A stretch of DNA of 64,000 nucleotides, from contig NZ_AHOO02000005.1 in assembly GCF_000244755.1 (NCBI RefSeq), positions 558,001 to 622,000 on the forward strand, written 5' to 3'. Shown here piece by piece: positions 1-10,286 of the stretch. Under the pieces are notes generated by a model, which saw only the letters and a list, made by a program, of their open reading frames with translations, made no database searches and was not told the DNA's origin. The DNA comes from Leptospira licerasiae serovar Varillal str. VAR 010. Lineage in GTDB: Bacteria; Spirochaetota; Leptospiria; Leptospirales; Leptospiraceae. Both the position numbers and the translations under genes were made by a program. Within the stretch, counting starts at the first letter, position 1, and every line of letters begins with the position of its first letter.

Positions 1-1419
1 ATTTATACCTCTAGACAAACTCCTGTAACTCCTTATAATCGGAGCGCTTTTGTCCAACAATACAACCAAGATACTCTTACTAAGTATCAAAACGAATTAG
101 CAGCGAGAGAGAAAGGTTATCCGAGTACACTCAGTCCTCAAAAAGAAGACACAACTTATTATGATACTAGGATGACCTTGAATATGAACTTCTCCACTTC
201 GAAATATTTCGAAGCTTTGGTGGGCGTTCAAATAGGTGATATTATTTTCGGGGGAAGAGGGGTTAACCAAAGTTCCAACGTAGGACCAGGGCAAGGTGGA
301 GAAGCTACTTTCAGTTCTGCTGTGAATATGCAAACAAACTTTCTCTATCTTAACTTCAAGCTACCTGAGAGAAGCTTTACTGCAAGGGTTGGACTTCAGC
401 TTTTTACCTCTGCTCAAGGTAGAGTTGTCTTTGTTCCCGGAACAGGAGTAAACCTAACGAAGGATATTAGGGATTGGAATACAACGATAGAGGGTGGTTG
501 GTTCGTAGCAAAACAAAATAATCTTACCGACCTAGATAAAAATACATTCGCTGATAAAAATTACCAAGGCTCGAATATCTATTTTTATAAGATTAAGACT
601 AGCTTTTTTAATAATGCTAAACACGAATTGTACAGCTTTTACTTAGACGACAACCTACGAGATGTTCAGGATGTAACAGGTGTATACGGCCTTGTTTCCA
701 GAACAAGTGAAAGTAATCAATTGTTCTGGCATGGTCTATTCAATGAATTTAATTTTTCCGATTTTACATTAACGGTTCACGGGATTTATAATCACGGACA
801 TGTTAAATCCTTGAATCCTTATAGAGACGCAAACGGAGACGAGGTCCAGAGAAAGTACGACTTGTATCAGATCAAAGGCGGGTTCTTTGATACACAAATA
901 TCCTATCGATACAATGAATCCGTAAGCGTGACAGCAATGGGTTCCGGTTCTACAGGAAGACCTGGTTACGAAAAAGACGGTACCAGATCTAATTTGCACG
1001 GAAATGGTTATCGGACTTTACTCCCAGGATATTCACTTTCGAACATTGCTAATGACTTTACTGGAGGTTACGCACTATTCTCCGGTAGAGATATGAGCGG
1101 TCTGTACGAGTACGGGATCTTTACGGATATAGTTCTATCAGGGCCTTTAGTTTTAACTTTGGGTTATTATAGATTGTATGGAACTAAATCTCCTCTTATA
1201 GATAACAATAGATTTTATAACGAGGAAAACTTTTACCATACATCCGCGTATTTCGGTCAGGAATATAACTTGAACCTAAGATGGAGTGCATTTAGAGATA
1301 TGCAGATACTTTTACGTTCCGGTTATTTTGTGGCAGGGAACGGATTGAAAGCGTACTTAGATACCACCCAAGGAACGATCCTAAGGGAATTGTTCGTAAC
1401 TGCAGAGCATAGATTCTAG
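1..1419 (+). CDS. Outer-membrane beta-barrel protein, 5' part outside window
   Basis: The reading frame is open from base 1 to the TAG at 1417-1419, so the start lies upstream; an internal Met at 172 is not the true start. The visible part (about 472 residues) has no cytoplasmic domain signature. It shows alternating Tyr/Phe/Leu strands separated by Gly/Asn/Asp-rich turns and ends in His-Arg-Phe, the C-terminal aromatic typical of proteins inserted by the BAM complex. I infer a porin-like or alginate-export-like barrel; the substrate is unknown. It converges on recR, and the two genes overlap by 4 bases at their 3' ends. Barrel class fairly sure, family not. Confidence 0.6.
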   Translation: MYTSRQTPVTPYNRSAFVQQYNQDTLTKYQNELAAREKGYPSTLSPQKEDTTYYDTRMTLNMNFSTSKYFEALVGVQIGDIIFGGRGVNQSSNVGPGQGGEATFSSAVNMQTNFLYLNFKLPERSFTARVGLQLFTSAQGRVVFVPGTGVNLTKDIRDWNTTIEGGWFVAKQNNLTDLDKNTFADKNYQGSNIYFYKIKTSFFNNAKHELYSFYLDDNLRDVQDVTGVYGLVSRTSESNQLFWHGLFNEFNFSDFTLTVHGIYNHGHVKSLNPYRDANGDEVQRKYDLYQIKGGFFDTQISYRYNESVSVTAMGSGSTGRPGYEKDGTRSNLHGNGYRTLLPGYSLSNIANDFTGGYALFSGRDMSGLYEYGIFTDIVLSGPLVLTLGYYRLYGTKSPLIDNNRFYNEENFYHTSAYFGQEYNLNLRWSAFRDMQILLRSGYFVAGNGLKAYLDTTQGTILRELFVTAEHRF

Positions 1420-2009
1420 AGCTTAAGTCTGGAGCGGATCGCTCTTCCCAATGTATATTGGTCCGCGAGTTCTATAGAACCACCCACAGTAATACCATAG
1501 GCGATCCTAGTAACGGTTACATTAAAGTTCTTTAATTGATGGTTCAGATAATCCGCTGTTGCATCCCCTTCTAATGTGGGATTAGTGGCGACTAGAACTT
1601 CTTTAAGATCTTCAGGTTGTATTCTGTTTAAAAGTTCTCTGATACGTAGATCCTGAGGTCCTACACCCTCCAAAGGAGAAATAACTCCGTTCAGAACATG
1701 GTATCTACCTTTGAATTCGCCAGTGTTTTCTATAAAGAATACATCTTCCGGTTGTTCTACTACGCAAACCGTATGACTGTCTCTTTTTTCAGAAAGACAA
1801 AGATCACAGATCTCTTCTTCCGAATAAGAACCGCAACGGGAACAGAAACGGATCCTTCCTTTTACTTCCGATAAACTTTGAATAAATCCGTTAAAAACTG
1901 CCGGGTCTTGTCTTAATAAATGAAAACTGATGCGGTATGCACTTTTTCTTCCGATTCCTGGAAGAGAGGAAAGCGCATTTACCATTCCTTCGATTAAATG
2001 TTCAGCCAA
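1416..2009 (-). CDS. recR: Recombination mediator protein RecR
   Basis: RecR works with RecO (and RecF) to load RecA on SSB-coated single-stranded DNA during gap repair. The 197-residue product is full length for the family. It has the N-terminal helix-hairpin-helix ([12 protein letters not shown], about residues 13-24), a four-Cys zinc finger (C56, C59, C68, C71), and a Toprim domain from about residue 79 with the VVEQPED segment. It is the last gene of a dnaX-ebfC-recR operon and overlaps ebfC by 8 bases, which implies translational coupling. The same gene order occurs in many bacteria. Confidence 0.97.
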   Translation of the reverse strand: MAEHLIEGMVNALSSLPGIGRKSAYRISFHLLRQDPAVFNGFIQSLSEVKGRIRFCSRCGSYSEEEICDLCLSEKRDSHTVCVVEQPEDVFFIENTGEFKGRYHVLNGVISPLEGVGPQDLRIRELLNRIQPEDLKEVLVATNPTLEGDATADYLNHQLKNFNVTVTRIAYGITVGGSIELADQYTLGRAIRSRLKL

Positions 2010-2349
2010 GGTTACCGCCGAATAATTTGGAAATTTCGGAAAGATCTAGTCCGCCCGTGATCGATTTTAATTCGTATTCCGCAGCTTGTTTGGCTTTTTG
2101 GATGGCATCGTTTGTAGCTGCCATGACTAGATCCTCTAACATTTTATTATCTTCCGAATCGAATAATGCGCGATTGATCTTCACATCTACGATCATTCCA
2201 TCTCCGGTGGATGTGACTTGTACCATTCCTGCGCCTGCATCACCCATTACTCTTAGGTTGGAGATCCTTTTTTTGATCTCTTCCATTTTGCCGCGCATTT
2301 CTCCCATCTTGGAAAAAAGTTCGGATGCGTTTTTTAGATTCTCAAACAT
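2002..2349 (-). CDS. ebfC: YbaB/EbfC family nucleoid-associated protein
   Basis: Small dimeric DNA-binding protein of the YbaB/EbfC family; the spirochete EbfC of Borrelia binds DNA and affects nucleoid organisation. The 115 residues have the family layout: an N-terminal helix rich in Lys, Glu and Met ([18 protein letters not shown]), a central beta region with [13 protein letters not shown], and a C-terminal helix with the [14 protein letters not shown] segment. It lies between dnaX (10-base gap) and recR (8-base overlap), the conserved context of this family, which supports a link with replication and repair. The exact role in Leptospira is not shown here. Confidence 0.93.
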   Translation of the reverse strand: MFENLKNASELFSKMGEMRGKMEEIKKRISNLRVMGDAGAGMVQVTSTGDGMIVDVKINRALFDSEDNKMLEDLVMAATNDAIQKAKQAAEYELKSITGGLDLSEISKLFGGNLG

Positions 2350-2359
2350 TACTTTTACT

Positions 2360-3808
2360 CTAGTGACCCAGCTTAGGCACTTTGGAAGGATCTACATCCG
2401 TTCCTAAAAATTCATTTTTAAAAGATTTTTCCCATTCCGCATCTTCGGAAGAAACGTCTTTGGCCATATCTTCTAGAGAAGAAAGAGCGCCAGGCCTCTG
2501 TTCTTTAGGAGTCTCTTTCTTTTCATTAGACACAACCGGAGATGGAGTCGGGGTAGGAGTTTGTATTTCTTTTGCTGGTATGGGTGCTTGTTTTTTAGGG
2601 ATCTCGAATGCAACAGCGGGAGCATTTGAATCTTGGTCTTGGATCATCAGTATAAGATGATTGATCCTGTCTACAAGTCCTGCAAGGCTAGGTTTTGCTA
2701 GATCTTCCGTAAGCTTTTTGATCTGTATTTCTATAAAAATTTTGATCTCAAAAGAGTTTCGCAAACGAAGTGTTTTCACTTTTTCGAATAATTCGAAAAG
2801 ACGGAAAGACAGTTTGTTTAATGCGATTGGATCCACTGATTCGAAATCCTTTCTCATCTTGATCAGATCTTCTCTTGGATAGTTCACCGATTCGGAATCC
2901 GCAGCTGAATCCTTTACTAAACATAATGTATGAGTGAACTCTATAGAGTCCCAAAGGAATTTGTATATGTCCTGACCTTCTTGGTATAAGTTCTCGATGA
3001 TCTGCAAAGACTTGGAAGAATTTTCGGCATCTACTAGACTTTTGATAAAATCGGATAAGAAATCTATCCCATGGTAACCGATCATTTTTCGGATCTCTGA
3101 TCCTAATAGTCGATTGTCTGTGAACACGAGAGCTTGCTCCATAAAGGAAAGCATGTCTCTCACAGAACCGTCACCCTTTTTTGCGACCCAGAACAATCCT
3201 TCCGAATCGTACTTTGTGTTTTCTTCCTTACATAAATTCTCCGCATAGTCTTGGAGAACGGATAACGGAACCTTTTTAAAGATAAAATCTTGGCAACGAG
3301 ATAGAATTGTCTCCGGAATCTTATGATACTCGGTGGTTGCTAGAACGAAAACCACATGAGCAGGAGGTTCTTCTAAAGTTTTTAAAAGTGCATTGAAGGA
3401 TTGATCAGTAAGCATGTGCACCTCGTCAATGATGTACACTTTGTACTTACCACCCATTGGAGTGAATTTTACGTTATCCCTAAGTTCTCTGATATTTTCG
3501 ATACCGCGGTTACTCGCAGCATCTATCTCAAGAACATCTCCTGAAATTCCTTTGGTGATCTCTTGGCAAGAGTCGCACTGATTACACGGCTCGTTATCGA
3601 TCGGATTTTGGCAGTTCAATCTTTTAGCGAAGATCCGAGCGATTGTAGTTTTTCCTACACCACGAGGCCCAAAGAAGATATACGCATGACCTATTTTTCC
3701 GGATTTAACCGCGTTTTGTAATGCGCCGATCGCAAGATTCTGATGGATCACATCCTGGAATCTTTGGGGGCGGTATTTGCGAGAGAGAACTTCGTGATTT
3801 CCGGCCAT
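2360..3808 (-). CDS. dnaX: DNA polymerase III subunit gamma/tau
   Basis: Clamp-loader ATPase subunit. AAA+ domain near residues 10-230 with Walker A GPRGVGKT (47-54), a four-Cys zinc site (C66, C75, C78, C81), Walker B DEVH (128-131) and a sensor-1 ATTE. The clamp-loader collar follows, then a Pro/Thr-rich linker (about 410-440) and an acidic tail. At 482 residues it is shorter than E. coli tau and lacks an obvious long polymerase-binding domain. I saw no convincing slippage cassette for making a separate gamma: the longest A tract I found in the linker is six. It is the first gene of dnaX-ebfC-recR, 59 bases downstream of tadA. Confidence 0.96.
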   Translation of the reverse strand: MAGNHEVLSRKYRPQRFQDVIHQNLAIGALQNAVKSGKIGHAYIFFGPRGVGKTTIARIFAKRLNCQNPIDNEPCNQCDSCQEITKGISGDVLEIDAASNRGIENIRELRDNVKFTPMGGKYKVYIIDEVHMLTDQSFNALLKTLEEPPAHVVFVLATTEYHKIPETILSRCQDFIFKKVPLSVLQDYAENLCKEENTKYDSEGLFWVAKKGDGSVRDMLSFMEQALVFTDNRLLGSEIRKMIGYHGIDFLSDFIKSLVDAENSSKSLQIIENLYQEGQDIYKFLWDSIEFTHTLCLVKDSAADSESVNYPREDLIKMRKDFESVDPIALNKLSFRLFELFEKVKTLRLRNSFEIKIFIEIQIKKLTEDLAKPSLAGLVDRINHLILMIQDQDSNAPAVAFEIPKKQAPIPAKEIQTPTPTPSPVVSNEKKETPKEQRPGALSSLEDMAKDVSSEDAEWEKSFKNEFLGTDVDPSKVPKLGH

Positions 3809-3867
3809 AGGTTGTAATTTTACCAGATAGCATGGGACAATAAAGAAGGAAAAGCCTAAAAGTCCGT

Positions 3868-4326
3868 CTAATTCCTCTTATCTTTGAAGAAAGTTTTAAA
3901 TAACTCTGTGGTCGTCTTCGATTTGATTAGTACAAGTTCTGGAAAAAAATTTCTGCTATAGATGGTTTCTAAAGGAAGAGATGATATTCCTTCTCCCAAC
4001 TTTGCCGGAACTAGATATGCCACTTTAGGGATCCTGGAAAGAAGAATGGAGCCTCCACACATCAAACATGGCTCCAGAGTGGTAATGAGGATACAGTCTG
4101 TCAGATATCTTTCCTTGCAGATCCGCTTTGCTTCTGAAATTGCGAGAACTTCGCTATGTAAGGAAGAATCTTCCGAAATTTCCACCGAGTTGAACGCTTC
4201 ACAGACAAGATTTCCGTTTTTGTAAATTTGTGTGAAACTAGGGATCTCTTCCGAATTTTGAGTTCGAATTTCCGCAAATCGGTCTAAAAAAACCTTAAGT
4301 AGCGGCTCTATTATTTCATGGCTCAT
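3868..4326 (-). CDS. tadA: Nucleoside/tRNA adenosine deaminase, TadA-like
   Basis: Zinc-dependent cytidine/deoxycytidylate deaminase fold. The metal and catalytic residues are present: H57 and E59 in the HSE motif, and C87 and C90 in PCLMC. The family converts A34 to inosine in tRNA-Arg(ACG). The product has 152 residues, about normal for TadA, but the stretch before the HSE motif is divergent and the usual HAE is HSE. A guanine or other nucleoside deaminase is therefore possible. Its position directly upstream of dnaX is a common arrangement for tadA and favours the tRNA enzyme. Confidence 0.78.
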   Translation of the reverse strand: MSHEIIEPLLKVFLDRFAEIRTQNSEEIPSFTQIYKNGNLVCEAFNSVEISEDSSLHSEVLAISEAKRICKERYLTDCILITTLEPCLMCGGSILLSRIPKVAYLVPAKLGEGISSLPLETIYSRNFFPELVLIKSKTTTELFKTFFKDKRN

Positions 4327-4399
4327 TTTCGGTTTCTATTTCCGTTTCTCTTTTAAATTCTTCTTGCTCTTAGCGAATGTAAATGGTTTTTTCTAGCGC

Positions 4400-6004
4400 A
4401 TGATTCTTTCGGCCAAATTGATGAGACCGGCCGGTTCTTCCGCAAAGTCCAACAGTCTACTTGTACGTTTAAATTCACCTACGGGACCGGTTGCAACGCA
4501 AAGGCAACCTTTAGTTTTAGGTCTAGCCTTGGACAGAAGTTGGTCAATGAAGGGAAGCAAGATGGATTCCGTGATCCAGGCTTCTTCTTCCTTGGTCAAT
4601 TGGTTGACCCGTCGCGATTTTTTAACCGCTGTTGCTTACGCAGAAGACGTCCAGGTCATCCAACCTCTAGTCCCTTTGGCCGAAAAAAATTCAGTCATAC
4701 ACAGATTGAATTCTATCCAAGTGGGTACTTCTACCAACCTAAGCGGTGGATGGCTTCATGTTCTGAGAACTTTGGAATTACATCCCATCGCAGACGGATA
4801 TAAAAGAGTCATCCTTCTTACTGATGGAAATCCAACATTAGGGATTAAGGATCCTGTTCAGTTGATCCAGATCGCGGCGGATGCATATAAAAAAGGGATC
4901 AGCACGACCGTTATCGGTTTTGGTAACGACTTTAACGAAATACTTCTAAAAGAGATCGCTGAATCCGGAGGAGGAAACTTCTACTATGTGGAGACTCCAG
5001 AAGAGACCGGAGATATATTCTTCAAAGAGTTCGGCGATATCGGAACCTTATACGCTCAATCTATAGAGCTTAAGGTAGATTTTCCGAAAGGAATAGATTA
5101 TCTTGATCTAGTTTCGGAAGTTTCTTCTTACCAAGAGCCTGACCCGGAAGAGACAGGACGCACTAAAACTCTAGTGTTAGAAGTCGGGGACATGAGAGCG
5201 GACGATGTAAAAAGTATAGTTGTCCAACTTCGCCCTACTAAAAAGGAAACTCCACCGAATATTAATATTTCTGCAAGTTATTATGAACTGACAGATGGAG
5301 CTAAGCTAGAACAGAAAGTTATAGATATTCCTTTGGATTGGAACGACGACTCTGCTAAGGAAGATGCGGACGTGGTAGTCGAGGCTACGATCGCCAAAAC
5401 AGGAAAAGGTTTACGAAAAGCCGGAACACTTTTGAAAGAAGGTTACACCGAAGAATCTATAGCACTCTTAAACGATCTCATCAAAGAAATCAATGAAAAG
5501 GAAGAGCTCGCACCTGAAGTTCTGCAAACTCTTGGCTTTAGAGTGAGCTCTTTAAAGAATCGGATTTTGGAAAATTCTCCTACTGCTGCAAAACATTTGG
5601 TGGCATCCGCTTCCGAACTTCAATACGGAGTCATGGAAAATTTTCCGGACGACGGGGTGGAATATCATGATCAGATCTTTGCTTATCGTACGAATGAAGA
5701 TATAGATCTTTATAGATGTCCTGAGATTAAAACAGCCATCCAAGAAAAAATGAAAGAAGGTTACAGATACATCGTATTCAATCTTGCAAAATCTTCTTAT
5801 ATAGATTCATCTGCAATCGGCATGTTGATACAGATCGCAGGCTGGCTCAGAAAAAGAGGCGGAGAATTGATCGTAAGTAACCTAAGATCTTCCGTAAAAA
5901 AAGTATTCTCGATCACTCGACTGGAATCTCATATTCGCGCTTCTGAAACGGAAGAAGAGGCCCAAAGTTTATTAAAGGCCTGGATAGAAAGTAAGGCGGT
6001 TTAG
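4400..6004 (+). CDS. VWA domain-STAS domain fusion protein
   Basis: Cytoplasmic 534-residue protein without signal peptide. The N-terminal half is a von Willebrand A domain: the MIDAS motif DRSWS is at D45, S47 and S49, followed by the conserved LLTDGNPT segment. The middle (about 220-400) is a beta-rich and helical VWA-associated region. The C-terminal 110 residues form a STAS domain (anti-sigma-factor antagonist fold) with [10 protein letters not shown]469 and S470/S471 match the phosphorylatable Ser region of SpoIIAA-type proteins. I infer a partner-switching protein that couples metal-dependent protein binding to STAS signalling. No kinase or phosphatase gene adjoins it. Its stop overlaps the convergent downstream gene. 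Confidence 0.8.
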   Translation: MILSAKLMRPAGSSAKSNSLLVRLNSPTGPVATQRQPLVLGLALDRSWSMKGSKMDSVIQASSSLVNWLTRRDFLTAVAYAEDVQVIQPLVPLAEKNSVIHRLNSIQVGTSTNLSGGWLHVLRTLELHPIADGYKRVILLTDGNPTLGIKDPVQLIQIAADAYKKGISTTVIGFGNDFNEILLKEIAESGGGNFYYVETPEETGDIFFKEFGDIGTLYAQSIELKVDFPKGIDYLDLVSEVSSYQEPDPEETGRTKTLVLEVGDMRADDVKSIVVQLRPTKKETPPNINISASYYELTDGAKLEQKVIDIPLDWNDDSAKEDADVVVEATIAKTGKGLRKAGTLLKEGYTEESIALLNDLIKEINEKEELAPEVLQTLGFRVSSLKNRILENSPTAAKHLVASASELQYGVMENFPDDGVEYHDQIFAYRTNEDIDLYRCPEIKTAIQEKMKEGYRYIVFNLAKSSYIDSSAIGMLIQIAGWLRKRGGELIVSNLRSSVKKVFSITRLESHIRASETEEEAQSLLKAWIESKAV

Positions 6005-6213
6005 CTTAGTAAGCTTTCGGCCGCTATTATTGCGTCTTTTACTTCGGAATATAATCCAACAGGGATTGCGATCCCTTTTTGGGTAGGTTTGTATTCACCT
6101 TCGCTGTCCGTGTACCAAACTCTTAAGTTCAGATATTTATTTCCTTTAAATTCCGAGATTTCCACTCGGATGATCTCACCTTTGCCTTTATCGATATCTC
6201 GGATTACACTCAT
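6001..6213 (-). CDS. PC4/YdbC-like single-stranded-DNA-binding protein
   Basis: Short protein resembling the transcriptional coactivator PC4 (p15) family: a four-stranded sheet followed by one helix, with the pattern [21 protein letters not shown] and a later KGIAIPV. Family members bind single-stranded or melted DNA. I chose the ATG at 6213 (70 residues) because AGGAAGGG lies just upstream. The longer frame from 6276 would begin 3 bases from a terminator hairpin and has no ribosome site. It overlaps the 3' end of the convergent VWA-STAS gene by 4 bases. Family call fairly sure, role inferred. Confidence 0.75.
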   Translation of the reverse strand: MSVIRDIDKGKGEIIRVEISEFKGNKYLNLRVWYTDSEGEYKPTQKGIAIPVGLYSEVKDAIIAAESLLS

Positions 6214-6279
6214 AGTTTTCCCTTCCTGACGGCAAAAGACTAAATTCCCGCTTTTGGATTTCCAGTCGTTTTCCATAAA

Positions 6280-6305
6280 AAAAGGCCCCCGACTGGGAGC
6301 CTTTT
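6280..6305 (-). terminator. Rho-independent terminator of the FNR gene
   Basis: Hairpin with arms AAAAGGCCCCC and GGGAGCCTTTT around a GACT loop, one mismatch, flanked by A and T runs. It lies 26 bases past the stop of the FNR gene on the minus strand. The A/T flanks make it usable in both directions, but no plus-strand gene ends close by. Confidence 0.8.
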
Positions 6306-6330
6306 ACTCATAAAAAATTAAGAAAATCGA

Positions 6331-7263
6331 TCAGTAGGTTTCCACGAATAATTGGTGGGCGCCTTCCAGATGATGTTTGTATTCTTCATAAGTTCCGGAG
6401 TTTCCGTCGATCTTTTGGATCTCTTCGATCACCCCTTTTTCCATTCCTTTCGGACCACCGCAGATATAGAAACGTCCGCCGGAAGAGAGAACTTTTTTCA
6501 CTTCAGCTTCTAACATTCTAACTCTATGAGAGATATACATTCTTCCGCCGTCGAAAGGATTGTTTTCTTCTCTGGAGATAGCGGTTACTAATTTAAAATT
6601 AGGAAATTTTTTCTCTAATCCTCTTAGATAATCCATCATTACTAATTCGTCGGAGTAAGGTGCTCCGTAAACGAGTGTAACATTACCTGTGAAGTTGATA
6701 AGTTTGTGTTCTAGAAGTTCTTCGCTCATTCCGACAAACGGTGCGATCCCAGTTCCGGTTGCGAGAAACATGATGTCTCCGGAGAAGTCGGTGTTTGGAA
6801 GAAGGAATTTTTTTCCGGAAGGTCCGGTCATTACTACTTCGTCGCCTACTTTCAGATCGCAAACATAGTTGGAGCAAACTCCTTTGAATTGGATGTTTCC
6901 GTCCGCATCGTAAACATTGTCTCTTTTGATAATGAATTCGATCGTATCTTCTTTCATTCCGAAAGAGTAGCTAGGAGAAGCGATAGAATATAAACGAACA
7001 GTATAAGCTGCGTCCGCAAGTCCTTTTGCTTTTTTCTCAGGGTCCTCTCCCGGTGGGATGATACCGCCGGACTGTCCGATCAAATAAGGGTACTGACTAT
7101 GATCGATTGCCAGAGTGATTCTATGAATTAAGGACTCGCCTTCTTTTTTAGGTCTTTTACCTTTTCCAGATTCTGGAGTAAGTAGGACATTGCTGACAAC
7201 CTTGGCTTTTAGCGGGTTTGATTTTTTGAATATATTGATTTGCGGCTCTCTAACGGGCTTCAT
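6331..7263 (-). CDS. fpr: Ferredoxin--NADP+ reductase, plastid type
   Basis: FAD enzyme that passes electrons between NADP(H) and ferredoxin or flavodoxin. The 310-residue protein has the plant-type FNR signature: RLYSIAS for FAD binding, [11 protein letters not shown], the NADP-site segment [10 protein letters not shown], the ICGGPKGM segment, and a C-terminal Tyr (VETY) that stacks on the flavin in this class. Leptospira is known to carry a plastidic-type FNR, unlike the shorter bacterial FPR, and this matches it. No signal peptide. It is followed by a strong terminator, so it is likely monocistronic. Confidence 0.93.
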   Translation of the reverse strand: MKPVREPQINIFKKSNPLKAKVVSNVLLTPESGKGKRPKKEGESLIHRITLAIDHSQYPYLIGQSGGIIPPGEDPEKKAKGLADAAYTVRLYSIASPSYSFGMKEDTIEFIIKRDNVYDADGNIQFKGVCSNYVCDLKVGDEVVMTGPSGKKFLLPNTDFSGDIMFLATGTGIAPFVGMSEELLEHKLINFTGNVTLVYGAPYSDELVMMDYLRGLEKKFPNFKLVTAISREENNPFDGGRMYISHRVRMLEAEVKKVLSSGGRFYICGGPKGMEKGVIEEIQKIDGNSGTYEEYKHHLEGAHQLFVETY

Positions 7264-7593
7264 GGGCGGGCTGGGTCCTAATATCGATTTCTAATGTATT
7301 ACAGAATTTTTTCGGAAGCTAATTCGTCAAACGGGATATTTATAGTCCATTCCAAAGCATTTGATTAATCGATTCATATAAAGTCGGAAGCTTCAAAGGG
7401 TCGAACAAGCCGTTACGAACGAAGGCAGGTTATTCTACCATATTATGTCTTCTTGATTTCTAATCCTTAGATAACATACAGCCCTGAGTATCCGTTGGTT
7501 TATATGAGTAATTCATTCTGAAATTTCGGATAGATCCGAATTCGATCTGCCAATACGTTGGCAGATACTAAAAGTCTAGAAAAGAGGGTCTCA
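7264..7593. other. Divergent intergenic region, FNR/lpxD
   Basis: 330 bases between two divergently transcribed genes. It should hold both promoters, but I cannot assign convincing -35/-10 pairs. A short palindromic stretch (AGATCCGAATTCGATCT, 7531-7547) lies shortly before lpxD. The only open stretch, 24 codons from 7292, has no ribosome site. Confidence 0.4.
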
Positions 7594-8646
7594 ATGGCTA
7601 GATACAGCTTGGAAGAACTGGCTTCCAAAATTTCCGGAGCAAAAATAGAAAATTGCGCGGACCCCAAAAAAATTCAGGTGGAATCAGTTTCTCCGGTTAA
7701 CCCGGGAGTTACGAACAGCATTAGTTTTCTCGCAAATAAGAAGATGTTAAATGAGGCAAAGAAAACCGCCTCAAGTATCGTGCTGACTACTTCCGAGTTC
7801 GCAAAAGAATTAGAAGTGCCTTGTTTGGTTGTAGATAAACCGGATCTGACTCTTGCTCAGGTTTTGGATCTGATCTACCCTCCCCACAAGTTTGAAAACA
7901 AAGTAGAAGCGAACGCATTCGTTCATCCTAAAGCAAAGATCGGCAAAAATTGTTATATAGGAAATTTTGCATCCGTTGCGGAAGACGCCGAGATTGGAGA
8001 CAACGTAATCTTAGAAGATGGAGTTCGTATCGGAAGAGGGGCAAAAGTCGGAGAAGGATCCCATGTAGGACCGAATAACGTGATACACCACGGAGTTATC
8101 CTAGGAAAAAGATTTAGATCTTTCGGAAATTGTACCGTAGGCGGTGACGGATTCAGATTCGTGTTTGCAAACGGTAAACATAATAAGATTCCCCAGGTCG
8201 GAACGGTGATCGTAGGAGACGATGTGGAGATGGGTTCCAATAGCGCGATCGATAGAGGCGGTTTGGAAAATACTATCATCGGTGACGGATGTAAATTCGA
8301 TAATTTGGTACATATCGGGCATAATTGTGTATTAGGAAAAAATGTAGTAATTGCAGGTTATACAGGTATAGCAGGTTCCACTACAATAGGAGATAACGTT
8401 ACTATCGGTGGAGGTTGTGGGGTTGCAGATCATATCAGCATTCCTAGCGGAACCATCGTGGGCGGAGGAACTTCCGTTAGAAACACTCTTTCTAAGCCAG
8501 ATATTTATGTAGGCTGGGACTATGGATTGACTTTCCCTGAATTCCAAAAGCTCAGAGTGAATATCAAAAACGTGGTTAACTTCCAAAAATGGGCCAGAAG
8601 AATAAAGGCTTTAGAATCCAAATTGGGAATCAGCTCCGAGGATTAA
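7594..8646 (+). CDS. lpxD: UDP-3-O-acylglucosamine N-acyltransferase LpxD
   Basis: Adds a 3-hydroxyacyl chain from acyl-ACP to the amino group of the UDP-acylglucosamine intermediate of lipid A. The N-terminal uridine-binding domain (about 1-100, ending PPHKF) is followed by a left-handed beta-helix of hexapeptide repeats (about 105-310) and a C-terminal helical arm. The HIGHN segment carries the catalytic-type His. I chose ATG 7594 (350 residues) over the TTG at 7558 because AAGAGGG lies 6 bases upstream. Leptospira encodes more than one LpxD-like protein, so this is one paralogue of possibly two. Confidence 0.93.
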   Translation: MARYSLEELASKISGAKIENCADPKKIQVESVSPVNPGVTNSISFLANKKMLNEAKKTASSIVLTTSEFAKELEVPCLVVDKPDLTLAQVLDLIYPPHKFENKVEANAFVHPKAKIGKNCYIGNFASVAEDAEIGDNVILEDGVRIGRGAKVGEGSHVGPNNVIHHGVILGKRFRSFGNCTVGGDGFRFVFANGKHNKIPQVGTVIVGDDVEMGSNSAIDRGGLENTIIGDGCKFDNLVHIGHNCVLGKNVVIAGYTGIAGSTTIGDNVTIGGGCGVADHISIPSGTIVGGGTSVRNTLSKPDIYVGWDYGLTFPEFQKLRVNIKNVVNFQKWARRIKALESKLGISSED

Positions 8647-8679
8647 GCTGCCGTTCGCAAGTTCGATCTCCATATTTTT

Positions 8680-8713
8680 CGCTTAGAATCGCCTAAAGTA
8701 TGGATTCTAAGCG
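8680..8713. repeat. Perfect 11-bp inverted repeat downstream of lpxD
   Basis: CGCTTAGAATC and GATTCTAAGCG are perfect reverse complements separated by 12 bases. In RNA this gives a stable hairpin 34 bases past the lpxD stop. No T tract follows on either strand, so it is not a standard intrinsic terminator. It could be a 3' stabilising stem or an operator for the small gene downstream. Confidence 0.6.
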
Positions 8714-8748
8714 GGTCCCTAAATCTTCCCGAATTATGTCCAATAAGC

Positions 8749-8777
8749 TTGACATAGTTCGGAGAAGGTTCAATTCT
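8749..8777 (+). promoter_or_regulatory. Tentative promoter of the 59-residue ORF
   Basis: A perfect -35 TTGACA (8749-8754) with a weak -10-like AATTCT 17 bases later (8772-8777). Its position 52 bases before a start codon that has a GGAGG site supports it; the -10 match is poor. Confidence 0.4.
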
Positions 8778-8805
8778 TCGCCTTATCCCAATCCGGAGGC
8801 TAGCC

Positions 8806-8985
8806 TTGAATACCCGACCCCATACTGAGGTCTTGGACCATATTCCAAACTCCCAGATTTCCGGGCGGGACTTTCCTCAAATAAACAGATTAGGAAAGTT
8901 GTTGGATTCTTATGCGGATAATTTGCTGGAGCCACATTCCTCAAAAGTTGTGCTTATCAGTGAATTAAGATATACTCGCAATTAA
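8806..8985 (+). CDS. Small protein of 59 residues, TTG start
   Basis: Open frame from TTG 8806 to TAA 8983-8985, read by hand. GGAGG (8795-8799) lies 6 bases before the TTG, one of the best ribosome sites in the window. The product begins MNTRPHTEVLDHIPNSQ and ends ISELRYTRN. It is hydrophilic with no signal peptide or membrane segment. I recognise no family. A promoter-like TTGACA lies upstream and a terminator hairpin follows 20 bases after the stop, so it may be a complete monocistronic unit. A chance ORF remains possible. Confidence 0.5.
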   Translation: MNTRPHTEVLDHIPNSQISGRDFPQINRLGKLLDSYADNLLEPHSSKVVLISELRYTRN

Positions 8986-9005
8986 ACAAAAAACAGATCT
9001 TTGAT

Positions 9006-9029
9006 AAGGCCCGAATTTTCGGGCCCTTC
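9006..9029. terminator. Terminator hairpin between convergent genes
   Basis: Hairpin arms AAGGCCCGA and TCGGGCCCTT with an ATTT loop and one bulged base, followed by a T-rich stretch (CATTCCTTTTTC). It lies between the small plus-strand gene ending at 8985 and the minus-strand MFS gene ending at 9062, and could serve either. Confidence 0.7.
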
Positions 9030-9061
9030 ATTCCTTTTTCTTACCTTACCGATAAAATACA

Positions 9062-10255
9062 TTAAGATTCTTTAATTTTCTTATGGCTTTTTCCAAAGGA
9101 AAATAAACAAGCCAAAGACATAACACCTGACATAGACATTATCGCTATCATCGGATAAGAACTTCCGTCATGAAGAAGGCTAACTGCCGCAGTGGAAACC
9201 GCGCCGAATACCATTTGTAATGCGCCCATTAAAGCGGATGCGCTACCTGCATTCTTAGAAAAGGGAGCCATTGCAAGTGCGGAAGCGTTTGGGACGATTA
9301 GACCGAATGCACTTACCAAAAAGAAGATGAGAACAAGCATAGGAATAAAGCCTAAACCGACAATTTCAAAGATCACTAACAGGGAACAAAGTATCAGATA
9401 GGAGTAAGCAACATATTTCACAATGGTAGCAGCTTCGAATCTTTTGAGAAGAACACGATTGATCTGACTGGAAAGGATCAGACCGAAAGCGTTAAATCCG
9501 AAAAGATAACTATATTCTGTCTGCGAAAGCCCGTTCAGAACCATGAACACAAATGGAGATCCTGCAATGTAAGCAAACATGACTGCTGCAGAAAATCCGG
9601 AACTAAGCACGTATGTTTTGAAGATAGGATTGGAAAAGACTTCTATATATTCTTTGATCACCGGGGCAATCTTAAGAGAGATAGAAGAATCTGCACCTTT
9701 GCTGTCTTGGAATACGAGTAGAGACCCGAAAAGCATCAAAGTGGAAATACCTGTGAGAGTAAAAAAGATCCAGTTCCAACTTGCAAATTGAAGAAGAAGT
9801 CCTCCTACAGTAGGAGCTAGTATAGGAGCAATTCCCATGACTAAGATGATCTGAGAAAAAACTTTAGCTCCTTCGTGGGGAGAGAATACGTCTCTTACGA
9901 CCGCTCTTGGAATTACCATCCCCGCACAAGCGCCTAAAGATTGTAGAAAGCGAAAGAATATTAGTGCATTGACCGAATTTGAAAATCCGCAAGCTAAGGA
10001 ACTTGTGATATATAAGACAAGGCCGAAGAGCAAAGGAATCTTTCGGCCGAAACGATCTATGATAGGCCCATAAAATAATTGTCCGAAAGAAATTCCGAAA
10101 AAGAAACTAGTTAACGTTAATTGCACATCTGAGATCGGAGTCCCAAGATCTTTGGCGATCTCATTCATACCCGGAAGGTACATATCGATCGAGAAAGGTG
10201 CAATTGCTGTCAATGCCCCAAGTATTAGGATTAAGGTGCCGTTTGATTTGCTCAC
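9062..10255 (-). CDS. Bcr/CflA-family MFS drug exporter
   Basis: Major facilitator protein of 397 residues with about 12 hydrophobic segments, in the inner membrane. The Bcr/CflA (DHA1) pattern is clear: LTAIAPFSIDMYLPGM in TM1, FGRKIPLL in the TM2-3 loop (the family GRK motif), and the proline-rich MGIAPILAPTVGG in TM5, typical of drug/H+ antiporters. Start is GTG 10255. AGGAG lies almost directly against it, so the start is a little uncertain. It follows the acyl-CoA ligase gene after 31 bases on the same strand and may share its transcript. Substrate unknown. Confidence 0.88.
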   Translation of the reverse strand: MSKSNGTLILILGALTAIAPFSIDMYLPGMNEIAKDLGTPISDVQLTLTSFFFGISFGQLFYGPIIDRFGRKIPLLFGLVLYITSSLACGFSNSVNALIFFRFLQSLGACAGMVIPRAVVRDVFSPHEGAKVFSQIILVMGIAPILAPTVGGLLLQFASWNWIFFTLTGISTLMLFGSLLVFQDSKGADSSISLKIAPVIKEYIEVFSNPIFKTYVLSSGFSAAVMFAYIAGSPFVFMVLNGLSQTEYSYLFGFNAFGLILSSQINRVLLKRFEAATIVKYVAYSYLILCSLLVIFEIVGLGFIPMLVLIFFLVSAFGLIVPNASALAMAPFSKNAGSASALMGALQMVFGAVSTAAVSLLHDGSSYPMIAIMSMSGVMSLACLFSFGKSHKKIKES

Positions 10256-10286
10256 TCTCCTAAAATTGGATTAGAATACTAGAGGT

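Noticed and set aside
2360..3808. Programmed slippage in dnaX to make a short gamma subunit
   Set aside because: The longest A tract I found in the linker is six, and no stem-loop or early stop in a shifted frame was clear.
3809..3867. SRP RNA (ffs) between tadA and dnaX, as in some bacteria
   Set aside because: The gap is 59 bases and lacks the conserved SRP RNA loop.
7292..7366. 24-codon open frame between FNR and lpxD
   Set aside because: No ribosome site, no promoter, and composition like the rest of the gap.
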